Source of the DNA: Achromobacter xylosoxidans
GTDB taxonomy: Bacteria; Pseudomonadota; Gammaproteobacteria; Burkholderiales; Burkholderiaceae_B
Reading direction: 5' to 3'
DNA: 64,000 nt
Assembly: GCF_014490035.1 (NCBI RefSeq)
Contig: NZ_CP061008.1
Coordinates: 1-64,000, forward strand
The notes beneath the pieces were generated by a model. That model did no database searches. It was not told the DNA's origin and saw nothing but the letters and a program-made list of their open reading frames with translations. The stretch's first letter is position 1. Every line of letters begins with the position of its first letter. Shown piece by piece: positions 10,975-19,360 of the stretch. Made by a program: the position numbers and the translations under genes.

Positions 10975-12960
10975 ATGCCTACCCGTCGCGATCTCATCGG
11001 TGTAGCTTCCGCCCTGGCGCTCAACGGTATGTTGGGACGCCCCGCCATCGCCAGTTCAAAAGGAGATTCCAACATGTCCAACGCCACGCCGGACGTCATT
11101 TTCCACAATGGCCGCATCACCACGCTGGACCGCGGCAAGCCGCAGGCCAGCGCTGTCGCGATCAAGAACGGCCGCTTTGTGGCGGTCGGTTCGGACGCCG
11201 AAGTCATGCCGCTGGCCGGCGCCGGCACGCGGGTCGTCGACCTGAAGCGCCGCGCGGCCTTGCCGGGCCTGTACGACAACCACACCCACGTGGTCCGCGG
11301 CGGCCTGAACTACAACATGGAGCTGCGCTGGGACGGCGTGCGCTCGCTGGCCGACGCCATGGCCATGCTGAAACGCCAGGTCGCCATCACGCCCGCGCCG
11401 CAATGGGTGCGCGTGGTGGGCGGCTTTACCGAGCATCAGTTCGCCGAGAAGCGCCTGCCCACGATCGAGGAGATCAACGCCATCGCGCCCGACACGCCGG
11501 TGTTCATCCTGCACCTGTATGATCGCGCGCTGCTCAACGGCGCAGCGCTGCGCGCGGTGGGCTATACCAAGACCACGCCCAATCCGCCGGGCGGCGAAAT
11601 CATGCGCGATGGTCAGGGCAATCCCACGGGGCTGCTGCTGGCCAAACCTAACGCGACCATTCTGTACGCCACCCTGGCCAAGGGCCCCAAGCTGCCCTTC
11701 GACTACCAGGTCAATTCCACGCGCCACTTCATGCGCGAGCTGAACCGGCTGGGCGTGACCGGCGTGATCGATGCGGGCGGCGGCTTCCAGAACTATCCGG
11801 ACGACTACGCCGTGATCCAGAAGCTGGCCGACGAGAACCAGATGACGGTGCGCCTGGCCTACAACCTCTTCACGCAAAAGCCCAAGCAGGAAAAGGAAGA
11901 TTTCCTCAACTGGACGTCGAGCGTGAAGTACAAGCAGGGCAGCGACTACTTCCGCCACAACGGCGCGGGCGAAATGCTGGTGTTCTCGGCTGCCGACTTC
12001 GAGGACTTCCGCGTGGAGCGTCCGGACATGCCGCCCGAAATGGAAGGCGAACTGGAAGAGGTCGTGCGCGTGCTGGTGCAGAACAAGTGGCCGTGGCGCC
12101 TGCACGCCACCTACGACGAGACCATCTCGCGCGCGCTGGACGTGTTCGAGAAAGTGCATCGCGATACGCCGCTGACGGGGCTGAACTGGTTCTTCGACCA
12201 TGCCGAGACCATCTCCGACAAATCGATCGACCGCATTGCCGCGCTGGGTGGCGGCATTGCCGTACAGCACCGCATGGCCTACCAGGGCGAGTACTTCATC
12301 GAACGCTACGGCGCGAAGGCCGCCGAAGCCACGCCGCCCGTCGCCAAGATCCTGCAGCGCGGCGTGAAGGTCTCGGCCGGTACCGATGCGACCCGTGTCG
12401 CGTCCTACAACCCCTGGGTGTCCTTGTCCTGGATGGTCACCGGCAAGACCGTGGGCGGCACCCGCCTCTACCCTGCGCGCAACTGCCTGGACCGCGAGAC
12501 GGCGCTGCGCATGTGGACCGAGAATGTGGCCTGGTTCTCCAACGAGGAAGGCAAGCGCGGCCGCATCGAACCGGGCCAGCTGGCCGACTTCATCGTGCCG
12601 GACAAGGACTACTTCAGCTGCACCGAGGACGAGATCTCCTTCCTGACCTCGGACCTGACCGTGGTGGGCGGGCGGGTGGTCTACGGCGCGGGCGAATTCG
12701 CGCCGCTGGACGACAACCCGCTGCCGCCCGCCATGCCCGACTGGTCGCCTACCCGGCTGTTCGGCGGCTATGGCGCCTGGGGCGATCCTGACGGCGCCGG
12801 CCGCAATTCGCTGGGCTACCGCAACATGGCGGCCTGCGCGTGCGCCAGCTCCTGCGGCCTGCATGGACACGACCATGCCCGCGCATGGGCGTCGAATGCG
12901 CCCAGCTCCGATCCGCAGGGCTTCTTCGGCGCGCTGGGCTGCTCCTGCTGGGCTGTCTGA
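10975..12960 (+). CDS. YtcJ-like metal-dependent amidohydrolase with Tat-type leader
   Basis: A 661-residue amidohydrolase-superfamily protein (amidohydrolase_3 group). The first metal site NHTH (H103, H105) and the late GTDATRVASYNPW are visible. The N-terminus carries a twin-arginine leader (TRRDLIG, then a hydrophobic stretch and AIAS), consistent with export of a folded metalloenzyme. A second in-frame ATG at 11074 (Met34) also has an ideal AAAAGGAG eight bases upstream and would give a leaderless cytoplasmic form. The last 45 residues are Cys/His-rich: C621, C623, C627, H630, H632, H634, C656 and C658. The substrate is unknown. DoxX follows after 11 bp. Confidence 0.87.
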   Translation: MPTRRDLIGVASALALNGMLGRPAIASSKGDSNMSNATPDVIFHNGRITTLDRGKPQASAVAIKNGRFVAVGSDAEVMPLAGAGTRVVDLKRRAALPGLYDNHTHVVRGGLNYNMELRWDGVRSLADAMAMLKRQVAITPAPQWVRVVGGFTEHQFAEKRLPTIEEINAIAPDTPVFILHLYDRALLNGAALRAVGYTKTTPNPPGGEIMRDGQGNPTGLLLAKPNATILYATLAKGPKLPFDYQVNSTRHFMRELNRLGVTGVIDAGGGFQNYPDDYAVIQKLADENQMTVRLAYNLFTQKPKQEKEDFLNWTSSVKYKQGSDYFRHNGAGEMLVFSAADFEDFRVERPDMPPEMEGELEEVVRVLVQNKWPWRLHATYDETISRALDVFEKVHRDTPLTGLNWFFDHAETISDKSIDRIAALGGGIAVQHRMAYQGEYFIERYGAKAAEATPPVAKILQRGVKVSAGTDATRVASYNPWVSLSWMVTGKTVGGTRLYPARNCLDRETALRMWTENVAWFSNEEGKRGRIEPGQLADFIVPDKDYFSCTEDEISFLTSDLTVVGGRVVYGAGEFAPLDDNPLPPAMPDWSPTRLFGGYGAWGDPDGAGRNSLGYRNMAACACASSCGLHGHDHARAWASNAPSSDPQGFFGALGCSCWAV

Positions 12961-12971
12961 GGAGGCTGGCC

Positions 12972-13418
12972 ATGAACGCTGCTTTCCAATGGGAACGTCG
13001 CCTGGCCGACCTGGCCCGCCCGCTGTTCGGCGCCTCGGCGCTGCGGTTCCTGGCCTATCTGGGGCTGTGCGCCGCCTACCTGCAGGGCGGGCTGGTGAAG
13101 CTCTTCGATTTTCCCGGTGCGCTGCGCGAAATGGCGCATTTCGGGCTGTCGCCCGGGCCGTTGTTCGCGGTGCTGGTGATTGCGCTGGAACTGGTTGCTT
13201 CCCTGATGATCCTGACGGGCCGGCTGCGATGGCTGGGCGCGCTGGCGCTAGCTGCATTCACGTTGGTGGCGACCGGTATTGCGTTGCGCTTTTGGGAGAT
13301 GCCCGTGGGGCAGGAACGCTTCATGGCGGCCAACTCGTTCTTTGAACATCTGGGGTTGGCCGGCGGGTTTCTGCTTGTGGCGTGGTTGGATCTGCGGGAG
13401 ATCGAGAAGGCACCTTAA
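12972..13418 (+). CDS. DoxX-family membrane protein
   Basis: A 148-residue protein with four predicted membrane helices and the DoxX pattern (LRFLAYLGLCAAYLQGGLVKLFDFPGAL, ALELVASLMILTGR). DoxX relatives are quinol-oxidase or redox-stress accessory proteins. The ATG at 12972 follows GAGGAGG, which overlaps the end of the amidohydrolase gene; earlier in-frame starts lie inside that gene and lack support. It is the last gene of the apparent 8.3-13.4 kb operon. Confidence 0.85.
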   Translation: MNAAFQWERRLADLARPLFGASALRFLAYLGLCAAYLQGGLVKLFDFPGALREMAHFGLSPGPLFAVLVIALELVASLMILTGRLRWLGALALAAFTLVATGIALRFWEMPVGQERFMAANSFFEHLGLAGGFLLVAWLDLREIEKAP

Positions 13419-13492
13419 ATCGATCCTTAAGCGCCTTGTGATCGAATTCAGGGTGTTTTCCCGCGCAAGCTGCTACGTTGACGGCGAACTAT

Positions 13493-14416
13493 CTACAACC
13501 CCGCCGCCGCATCCGGCGGCGTGCCGCAAACCTGCTTGATCGTTTGCCTTAGCCAGCGGTGCGCGGGGTCGCTGTCCAGCCGCGGCGGCCAGGCCTGCAC
13601 CACGGTGACCGGACGCATGGGCACCGGCACCTCGAAGGCGCTCAGCTTCAGGCCCAGGCGTTCGACGCCGGACATCAGGTTCTGCGGCATGGACGGCAGC
13701 ACCAGGTCGGAATCGGCCAGCGCGAAGATCGCGGCGTGGAAGGTGGGCGTGATCAGCGTGACGTGGCGCGCCAGCCCGAGTTCTTCCAGGGTGTCGTCGA
13801 TCGGACCTTGCGCGCGGCCGCGGCGCGACACGCTGACGTGGTCGTAGGCGCAGAAGCGCTGCGGGGTGATGGGCGCCTTGAAGATCGGGTGTTCCTTGCG
13901 CGCCAGTCCGCAGAACGCGGTGGTGAACAGGGTCTGCACCTTGATGTCGGCGCCGAACTTCTGGGAAGAACCGATATAGAGATCGGCATCGCCGCTGAGC
14001 GCGTCGGCGTCGTGGTTGCCTTCGGAGACGAAGCGCAGCACGGCGCGGGGCGCATAACGGCGCAGGTGCTCGCGCAGCCGGCCGCCGTAACCGCCCACGA
14101 ACACGTCGTTGGCGCGCAGGGTGAAGACGCGCGTCAGGGTTGCCAGGTTGATGTCCTCGCCGAAGGCCGTGAAGACGGCCTGCGCTTGTTCGATGACGTG
14201 GCGCACCTGCGCGTGCAGGGCCAGCGCCCGGGGCGTGGGCGCCAGGCCGCGGCCGGAGCGCACCAGCACGGGGTCGCCGACGGCCTCCCGGATGCGCGCC
14301 AGGCTGCGGCTCATGGCGGGGGTGCTCAGGTTCAGCCGGCGCGCCGCGCCGACGACGCTGCCTTCCTGGATCAGCACGTCCAGGGTCAATAGCAGATTCA
14401 GGTCTAGCGGTTTCAT
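13493..14416 (-). CDS. LysR-family transcriptional regulator
   Basis: A 307-residue LTTR whose N-terminus (DLNLLLTLDVLIQEGSVVGAARRLN, then STPAMSRSLARIREAVGDPVLVRSGRG) resembles the NodD/LeuO-like branch. The start at 14416 begins MKPLDLNLLL as in relatives; a second ATG 12 bases upstream is possible. It is divergent from the VOC gene at 14582. The ligand is unknown; the target is probably the VOC/flavin-reductase pair. Confidence 0.88.
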   Translation of the reverse strand: MKPLDLNLLLTLDVLIQEGSVVGAARRLNLSTPAMSRSLARIREAVGDPVLVRSGRGLAPTPRALALHAQVRHVIEQAQAVFTAFGEDINLATLTRVFTLRANDVFVGGYGGRLREHLRRYAPRAVLRFVSEGNHDADALSGDADLYIGSSQKFGADIKVQTLFTTAFCGLARKEHPIFKAPITPQRFCAYDHVSVSRRGRAQGPIDDTLEELGLARHVTLITPTFHAAIFALADSDLVLPSMPQNLMSGVERLGLKLSAFEVPVPMRPVTVVQAWPPRLDSDPAHRWLRQTIKQVCGTPPDAAAGL

Positions 14417-14478
14417 GTGACCAAGCATAGCGCGGCCGGCAAACCGGACGGGCGTTTCAGGGTTGCGTCTGATGCACT

Positions 14479-14494
14479 TCTGGATTGCGCCAGA
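14479..14494. promoter_or_regulatory. Candidate LysR operator between regulator and VOC gene
   Basis: Inverted repeat TCTGG-N6-CCAGA in the 165-bp divergent gap, of the size and type bound by LTTRs. It lies about 63 bp upstream of the LysR start and 88 bp upstream of the VOC start. Suggested by position only. Confidence 0.35.
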
Positions 14495-14581
14495 CGGCAT
14501 TCCCCGGCGTCCCGCCCGGGACCAACATTCGAGCCGAGGCCGCGCGTGGGCGCAGGCCGTATGAGAACCGAGGAGAGACAA

Positions 14582-15064
14582 ATGGCGCTGGAAGTTCTGG
14601 AACTGCATCATCACGCGGTGCGCATGTCGCTGGACAAGGTCGCGGCCATGGGCGCGTTCTATGGAGACGTGCTGGGGTTGGACACGGACCGTGGCCGTTG
14701 GGAGATTCCGGGCATCGCCGGCTATTTCCTGGACATGGGCAACGATTGCCAGATCCACCTGCTGGGCAGCGACGGCCCGTCGCCCTATTCCCAAGGCCCG
14801 GGCTGTGATCCTGTGGAAAACCACGTGGCGCTGGCCGTGCGCGATATCGCGGCGGCCGAGACGGAACTGCAGCGTCTGGCGGTGGACTACTGGAAGCTGG
14901 ACAACGTGGCCGCGCCCGAGCTCATGCAGCTGTTCCTGCGCGACCCGGTGGGCAACCTGATCGAGCTGCACCAGATCGGCCGCTGCCGTTGCAAGCGCAG
15001 CGACCGCGCCTTCGCCGACGCGAAGGCCGCGCAAGGCGCCGCGCCGTCGCAGGGCCGGGACTGA
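14582..15064 (+). CDS. VOC (glyoxalase/extradiol dioxygenase fold) protein
   Basis: A 160-residue protein with paired beta-alpha-beta-beta-beta modules of the vicinal-oxygen-chelate superfamily. Probable metal ligands lie in ELHHHAVRM, ENHVALAV and GNLIELHQ (His, His, Glu). Members include lyases, dioxygenases and resistance proteins; the substrate cannot be read from the sequence. The C-terminus has a CRCKRSDR tail. The ATG at 14582 follows GAGGAGAG. It is 17 bp upstream of the flavin reductase gene, so the two are likely co-transcribed and may form an oxidative degradation pair under the divergent LysR. Confidence 0.82.
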   Translation: MALEVLELHHHAVRMSLDKVAAMGAFYGDVLGLDTDRGRWEIPGIAGYFLDMGNDCQIHLLGSDGPSPYSQGPGCDPVENHVALAVRDIAAAETELQRLAVDYWKLDNVAAPELMQLFLRDPVGNLIELHQIGRCRCKRSDRAFADAKAAQGAAPSQGRD

Positions 15065-15081
15065 GGGGTTGGGGATAAGCC

Positions 15082-15756
15082 ATGTTCATCGATCTGAATG
15101 ACCTGGCGGGCCCGGCGCGCTACAAGCTGCTGACCGCTGCTATCGTGCCGCGGCCCATCGCCTGGATCGTGTCGCGCGACGCCGCAGGGACGACGAACGT
15201 GGCGCCGTTCTCGTTCTTCAACCTGATGTCGGGCGATCCGCCGCTGATCTGCGTCGGCATCGGCGTGCGCGGCGATGCGCCCAAGGACACCGCGCGCAAC
15301 ATCGCCGAACGCGGCGAGTTCACCGTGAGCCTGGTGTCCGCCCCGCAGGCCGGCCGGATGAACGTGACGGCGGTGGATTTTCCGGCGGGCGTGGACGAGT
15401 CCCTGGAGGCTGGCCTGGAGCTGTCGCCGTCGCGGCGCATCGAGGTGCCCTGGGTGGCGCAGTCGCCCGTGGCGTTCGAGTGCCGCGTGCATGAACTGCT
15501 GCGCATCGACCGCCGCAGCCTGATCGTGGCGCAGGTGGCGGCCATGCATGTGCGTGACGACGTGGTGGCGGACCGGGAGCATCTCTATCTGGATGGTCCG
15601 GCGATGGACCTGCTGGCGCGCCTGCACAATCCAGGCTGGTATTGCCGGCCGCAGGCGGCCTTTCAGATGCCTCAACTGACGCTGGCGCAGTGGGATGCGA
15701 TGAAGCAATCGGGCGAGGCCGAGCGGTATCTGGAGCAAGGCGCCGCAGAGCGCTGA
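15082..15756 (+). CDS. Flavin reductase-like FMN-binding protein
   Basis: A 224-residue protein of the flavin_reduct family, with VPRPIAWIVSRD near residue 24 and the following NVAPFSFFN typical of the FMN-binding split barrel. Such proteins supply reduced flavin to two-component oxygenases or reduce substrates directly. Its partner may be the VOC gene immediately upstream. No oxygenase component is encoded next to it. Confidence 0.85.
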   Translation: MFIDLNDLAGPARYKLLTAAIVPRPIAWIVSRDAAGTTNVAPFSFFNLMSGDPPLICVGIGVRGDAPKDTARNIAERGEFTVSLVSAPQAGRMNVTAVDFPAGVDESLEAGLELSPSRRIEVPWVAQSPVAFECRVHELLRIDRRSLIVAQVAAMHVRDDVVADREHLYLDGPAMDLLARLHNPGWYCRPQAAFQMPQLTLAQWDAMKQSGEAERYLEQGAAER

Positions 15757-15772
15757 TGGCACCAGCGCGGCG

Positions 15773-16705
15773 TCACCGCCCCGGCCGCGCCTTCAGATCC
15801 CCCATCTCTTCCTGCATGAGCTGGTGCGCATAACGTGAAAACACGCTGACCAGCCGCGTGCGCGTGTGGTACGGCGGATACAGCAGCGCCACCGTCACCG
15901 GCACGGCGGGGCTGAAGGGGCGGATCTCGACGTTGTGGGCCGCGTATTCCTCGCGCGCGGCCAGCGGGTTGATGAGCGCCACGCCCAAGCCCGCGCCGAC
16001 CAGGGCGCAGATCGACGACCCCAGGCCGGCCTCGGCCACGGTCTGGCGTTCGACCTTGGCTGTCTTGAATATCGTGTCGATCTTTTCGCGCAGCGGCGTG
16101 CCGCTGGTGAAGGCCACGAACGGTTCGCCGGCGAAGTCGGCGGGCTTGAGTTTCTTCAGCTTGGCCAGGCGATGGCCCTTGGGCACTACCGCGACGCAGC
16201 TCATGGTCAGCACCGGCTCGACCTGGATGCCGGGGGAATCTCCCGACAGCATGGCCAGGCCCGTGTCGCAGAACCCCGAACTGATCCAGTTGTGCACCGT
16301 GCTGGCGTTGCCGGAATGGATGGACACCATCACGTCCGGGTATTCCGTCTTGAAGGCCGCGACGATGCGCGCCAGCAGGCCGCCTGCCAGCCGCGGCATG
16401 GCGGCCACGCTCAGGCGGCTGGCGCTGAACGAGCGGATGCTGGCCGCCGCCGATTCCAGGCCGGCCAGGCCGATGAAGGTCTTTTCCACTTCCTGGAAGA
16501 AGCGCGACCCGTCCTGCGTCGGGGTCAGGCGGCTGCCATTGCGGTCGAACAAGGCGAACTGGGTAATGGCTTCCAATTGCGCAATTAAGCGGCTAACGTG
16601 CGGCTGCGAGGTGTGCACGCGCCGTGCGGCGGCGGTCATGGAGCCGGTCATCATCACGGCGCGGAACGCCTCGATGTGTCTCAAGCCCATCCGTGGAATG
16701 GCCAT
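15773..16705 (-). CDS. LysR-family transcriptional regulator
   Basis: A 310-residue LTTR with a clear N-terminal winged helix (LRHIEAFRAVMMTGSMTAAARRVHTSQPHVSRLIAQLE). It is divergent from the amino-acid ABC operon at 16877 and is therefore its likely regulator. The substrate of the transporter or a breakdown product is a reasonable effector. The gene converges on the flavin reductase gene with a 16-bp gap. Confidence 0.88.
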   Translation of the reverse strand: MAIPRMGLRHIEAFRAVMMTGSMTAAARRVHTSQPHVSRLIAQLEAITQFALFDRNGSRLTPTQDGSRFFQEVEKTFIGLAGLESAAASIRSFSASRLSVAAMPRLAGGLLARIVAAFKTEYPDVMVSIHSGNASTVHNWISSGFCDTGLAMLSGDSPGIQVEPVLTMSCVAVVPKGHRLAKLKKLKPADFAGEPFVAFTSGTPLREKIDTIFKTAKVERQTVAEAGLGSSICALVGAGLGVALINPLAAREEYAAHNVEIRPFSPAVPVTVALLYPPYHTRTRLVSVFSRYAHQLMQEEMGDLKARPGR

Positions 16706-16714
16706 GTCAAATCC

Positions 16715-16728
16715 GTATAGAGGAATAC
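16715..16728. promoter_or_regulatory. Candidate LysR operator upstream of the amino-acid ABC operon
   Basis: Inverted repeat GTAT-N6-ATAC immediately upstream of the LysR start codon and in the 171-bp divergent gap. The dyad fits LTTR-type sites. No experimental or comparative support is available here. Confidence 0.35.
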
Positions 16729-16876
16729 TCGATTGGAACTGGATAAAACCATACCGCTAGTTGATACTTTTCGCCAGCCGCGGGGCTCATCGCGGGACGA
16801 GGCGGCTGTCAGCCTGGCTGGCGCCGTCGATCGTGAACATAAACATGCGCCGCTCGAACGGCGCCAAGGGAATCAG

Positions 16877-17788
16877 ATGAAAGCACTTGCTGCGATCTCC
16901 GTCGCCGCGGCCTTCCTGGGCAGCGCCGCAACCGCCCAGGCCGAAGGCCCCAGCCGCCTGGACAAGATCAAGGAAACCGGCGTGATCACGCTGGGCCATC
17001 CGGAGACCTCGGTCCCGTTTGCCTATCTGGACGGCAACCAGAAGCCGATCGGCTACACGGTGGAGATCTGCCAGGAAGTCGCCCAATACGTGAAGGCCGC
17101 CCTGAAGCTGCCCAAGCTGGAGGTGCGCTACAACCCGACGACTTCCGCCACGCGCATTCCGCTGCTCGCCAACGGCACCATCGACCTGGAATGCGGCAAC
17201 ACCACCAACAACCTCGAACGCCACAAGCTGGTGTCGTTCGCGCCCACGACCTTCGTGGCGCAGGTGGTGCTGGTGGCGCGCAAGGACGGCGGTGTGGATC
17301 CCAACAACCTGGAGTCCTTCCGCGGCAAGTCGATCGCCGCGCAGGCCGGCGGCCAGACCTTCCGGCTGATCTCGCAGCTGAACGCCAAGGGCAACCTGGG
17401 CATCACCATGGCGCCCACCAAGGACACCGCCGAAACCATCCTGATGGTGGAATCGGGCCGCGCCGCGGGTTCGGCCAACGATGACGGCATCGCCTATGGC
17501 GCGGTGGCGTCGTCGAAGAATCCCGACGCCTTCGTGATTGGCACCAAGGGCCTGGAAATGGCGCCCTACGGCATCATGGAACCCAAGGACGATCCGGCCT
17601 TCAAGAAGGTGGTGGACGATGCCGTGCGCGATCTGATCAAGACGGGCAAGGTGGCCGCGATCTACGACAAGTACTTCAATGCGCCGATCCCGCCCAAGCA
17701 GATCAACCTGAAGTACCCGATGAGCGATGCGCTCAAGCGCGCGCTGGCCAATCCGACCGATTCCGGCGATCCCAAGGCGTACGAGTAA
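16877..17788 (+). CDS. ABC transporter amino-acid-binding protein (GltI-like)
   Basis: A 303-residue periplasmic binding protein of the polar amino-acid family (SBP_bac_3). A signal peptide (about 1-22, ending ATAQA) is followed by the VITLGHPETSVPFAYLDGNQKPIGYTVEI stretch typical of GltI/AatJ glutamate/aspartate binders. The ATG at 16877 follows AAGGG. It heads an operon of binding protein, two permeases, ATPase and threonine aldolase. A strong hairpin lies in the gap before the permease genes, a common device to keep binding protein in excess. Confidence 0.9.
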   Translation: MKALAAISVAAAFLGSAATAQAEGPSRLDKIKETGVITLGHPETSVPFAYLDGNQKPIGYTVEICQEVAQYVKAALKLPKLEVRYNPTTSATRIPLLANGTIDLECGNTTNNLERHKLVSFAPTTFVAQVVLVARKDGGVDPNNLESFRGKSIAAQAGGQTFRLISQLNAKGNLGITMAPTKDTAETILMVESGRAAGSANDDGIAYGAVASSKNPDAFVIGTKGLEMAPYGIMEPKDDPAFKKVVDDAVRDLIKTGKVAAIYDKYFNAPIPPKQINLKYPMSDALKRALANPTDSGDPKAYE

Positions 17789-17798
17789 GCAGGCTGCG

Positions 17799-17821
17799 CG
17801 CGGGACGCCTGGCGTCCCGCG
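17799..17821 (+). repeat. Near-perfect inverted repeat between binding-protein and permease genes
   Basis: CGCGGGACGCC-T-GGCGTCCCGCG, 11-bp arms around one base, 11 bp after the binding-protein stop. There is no T tract, so it is more likely an mRNA-stabilising or partial-attenuation hairpin than a full terminator. Confidence 0.6.
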
Positions 17822-17881
17822 GCTTGCGTGCAAGGAAGCCGGCTGCCAGGCGCGGTTGGCATCGCCATCAAGGGACGGGGC

Positions 17882-18628
17882 ATGAATTACAACTGGAGCT
17901 GGAGCATCTTCCTGGATATGTCGCCGGACGGCGTGCATACCTTTCTGGAGACGATCTTCATCGGCGTGGGCTGGACCTTGGCGCTGGCCCTGACCGCGTG
18001 GGTGTTCTCGCTGTTGCTGGGGTCAGTGCTGGGCGTGATGCGCACCGCCAGCTCGCGCCTGATGAACGCGCTGGGCGCGACCTATGTGGAGGTCTTCCGC
18101 AACATCCCGCTGCTGGTGCAGATGTTCCTCTGGTACTTCGTGCTGCCCGAACTGCTGCCGCATGCCTGGGGCCTGGCCATGAAGCAGATGCCGCAACCCT
18201 GGGGCCAGTTCGTGCCCGCGGTGCTGTGCCTGGGGTTCTATGGATCGGCGCGGGTGGCCGAGCAGCTGCGCGCGGGCATACAGTCGCTGCCGCGCGGCCA
18301 GTTCCAGGCGGGCACCGCGCTGGGCCTGACCGAGGCGCAGGTGTACCGCCACATCATCCTGCCGGAAGCGTTCCGCATCGTGCTCCCGCCCCTGACCTCC
18401 GAGTTCATGGGCACCATCAAGTATTCGTCGGTGGCGCTGACGATCGGGCTGTTGGAACTGACCGGCCAGGCGCGTTCGATGGCGGAATTCAGCTTCCACA
18501 TCTTCGAGGCGTTTTCCGCGGCCACGGTGATCTACCTGATCATCAACGGCATGGTGGTGCTGGGCATGCGGCTGCTCGAACGCCATGTCGCGGTTCCCGG
18601 ACTGATCGGTTCGGCGAAAAGGCCCTAG
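17882..18628 (+). CDS. Amino-acid ABC transporter permease (GltJ-like)
   Basis: A 248-residue HisM/GltJ-type inner-membrane permease with about five helices and the cytoplasmic EAA loop (EVFRNIPLLVQMFLWYF, then GTALGLTEAQVYRHIILPEAFRIVLPPL). The ATG at 17882 follows GGACGGGG. The next permease begins nine bases after its stop, so the two are translated from one message and probably pair as a heterodimer. Confidence 0.92.
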   Translation: MNYNWSWSIFLDMSPDGVHTFLETIFIGVGWTLALALTAWVFSLLLGSVLGVMRTASSRLMNALGATYVEVFRNIPLLVQMFLWYFVLPELLPHAWGLAMKQMPQPWGQFVPAVLCLGFYGSARVAEQLRAGIQSLPRGQFQAGTALGLTEAQVYRHIILPEAFRIVLPPLTSEFMGTIKYSSVALTIGLLELTGQARSMAEFSFHIFEAFSAATVIYLIINGMVVLGMRLLERHVAVPGLIGSAKRP

Positions 18629-18637
18629 GACGAAGCC

Positions 18638-19327
18638 ATGGGCAAATTCGATTTCGACGTGATCTGGGCGGCGCTGCCCTATCTGTTCAAGACGGGCATG
18701 ACCTTCACGCTGACCCTGACCGCGCTGGCCGGCGTGATGGGCCTGGCGCTGGGCACGCTGCTGGCCATGATGCGGCTGTCGCGCTTCAAGATCCTGTCGG
18801 TGCCGGCGGGCATCTACGTGAACGTGATGCGCTCGATCCCGCTCTTGCTGGTGATCTTCTGGTTCTACTTCCTGATGCCCTACATCGCCGCCTGGGTGGT
18901 GGGGTCGCCCACGCCCTTGCGCGTGGGGGCGTTCAATTCGGCGGTGATCACCTTTACCCTTTTCGAGGCCGCGTACTTCTGCGAAATCATGCGCGCGGGC
19001 ATCCAGTCGATCGCGCGCGGCCAGGTGTCGGCCAGCATGGCGCTGGGGCTGAACCACTGGCAGGGCATGCGCTATGTGGTGTTGCCGCAGGCGTTCCGCA
19101 ACATGCTGCCGGCGCTCTTCACGCGCATCATCATCCTGTTCCAGGACACCTCGCTGGTGTATGTGCTGTCCCTGACCGATTTCCTCGGCGCGGCCGCCAA
19201 GATCGGCCAGCGCGACGGCCGTCTGGTGGAGCTCTATCTGTTCGTGGCGGTGGTGTATTTCGTGATCTGCTTCACGGCGTCCCGCCTGGTCAAGCTGCTG
19301 GAAAAGCGCACGCGGGTGCTGCGCTAG
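18638..19327 (+). CDS. Amino-acid ABC transporter permease (GltK-like)
   Basis: A 229-residue permease of the same family, with about five helices and EAA-type motifs (GLNHWQGMRYVVLPQAFRNMLPALFTR). It partners the GltJ-like permease immediately upstream. LSLTDFLGAAAKI near the C-terminal third is typical of GltK. Confidence 0.92.
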   Translation: MGKFDFDVIWAALPYLFKTGMTFTLTLTALAGVMGLALGTLLAMMRLSRFKILSVPAGIYVNVMRSIPLLLVIFWFYFLMPYIAAWVVGSPTPLRVGAFNSAVITFTLFEAAYFCEIMRAGIQSIARGQVSASMALGLNHWQGMRYVVLPQAFRNMLPALFTRIIILFQDTSLVYVLSLTDFLGAAAKIGQRDGRLVELYLFVAVVYFVICFTASRLVKLLEKRTRVLR

Positions 19328-19341
19328 CGCAGCGCTTCCAG

Positions 19342-19350
19342 TTATCCACA
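19342..19350 (+). other. Consensus DnaA box in an intergenic gap
   Basis: TTATCCACA, a perfect DnaA box, lies in the 33-bp gap between the second permease and the ATPase gene. A second perfect copy is at 36850-36858, inside a coding region. A single box may have no function; an intergenic one could titrate DnaA or affect the ATPase gene. Confidence 0.35.
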
Positions 19351-19360
19351 GGTTTCAACA

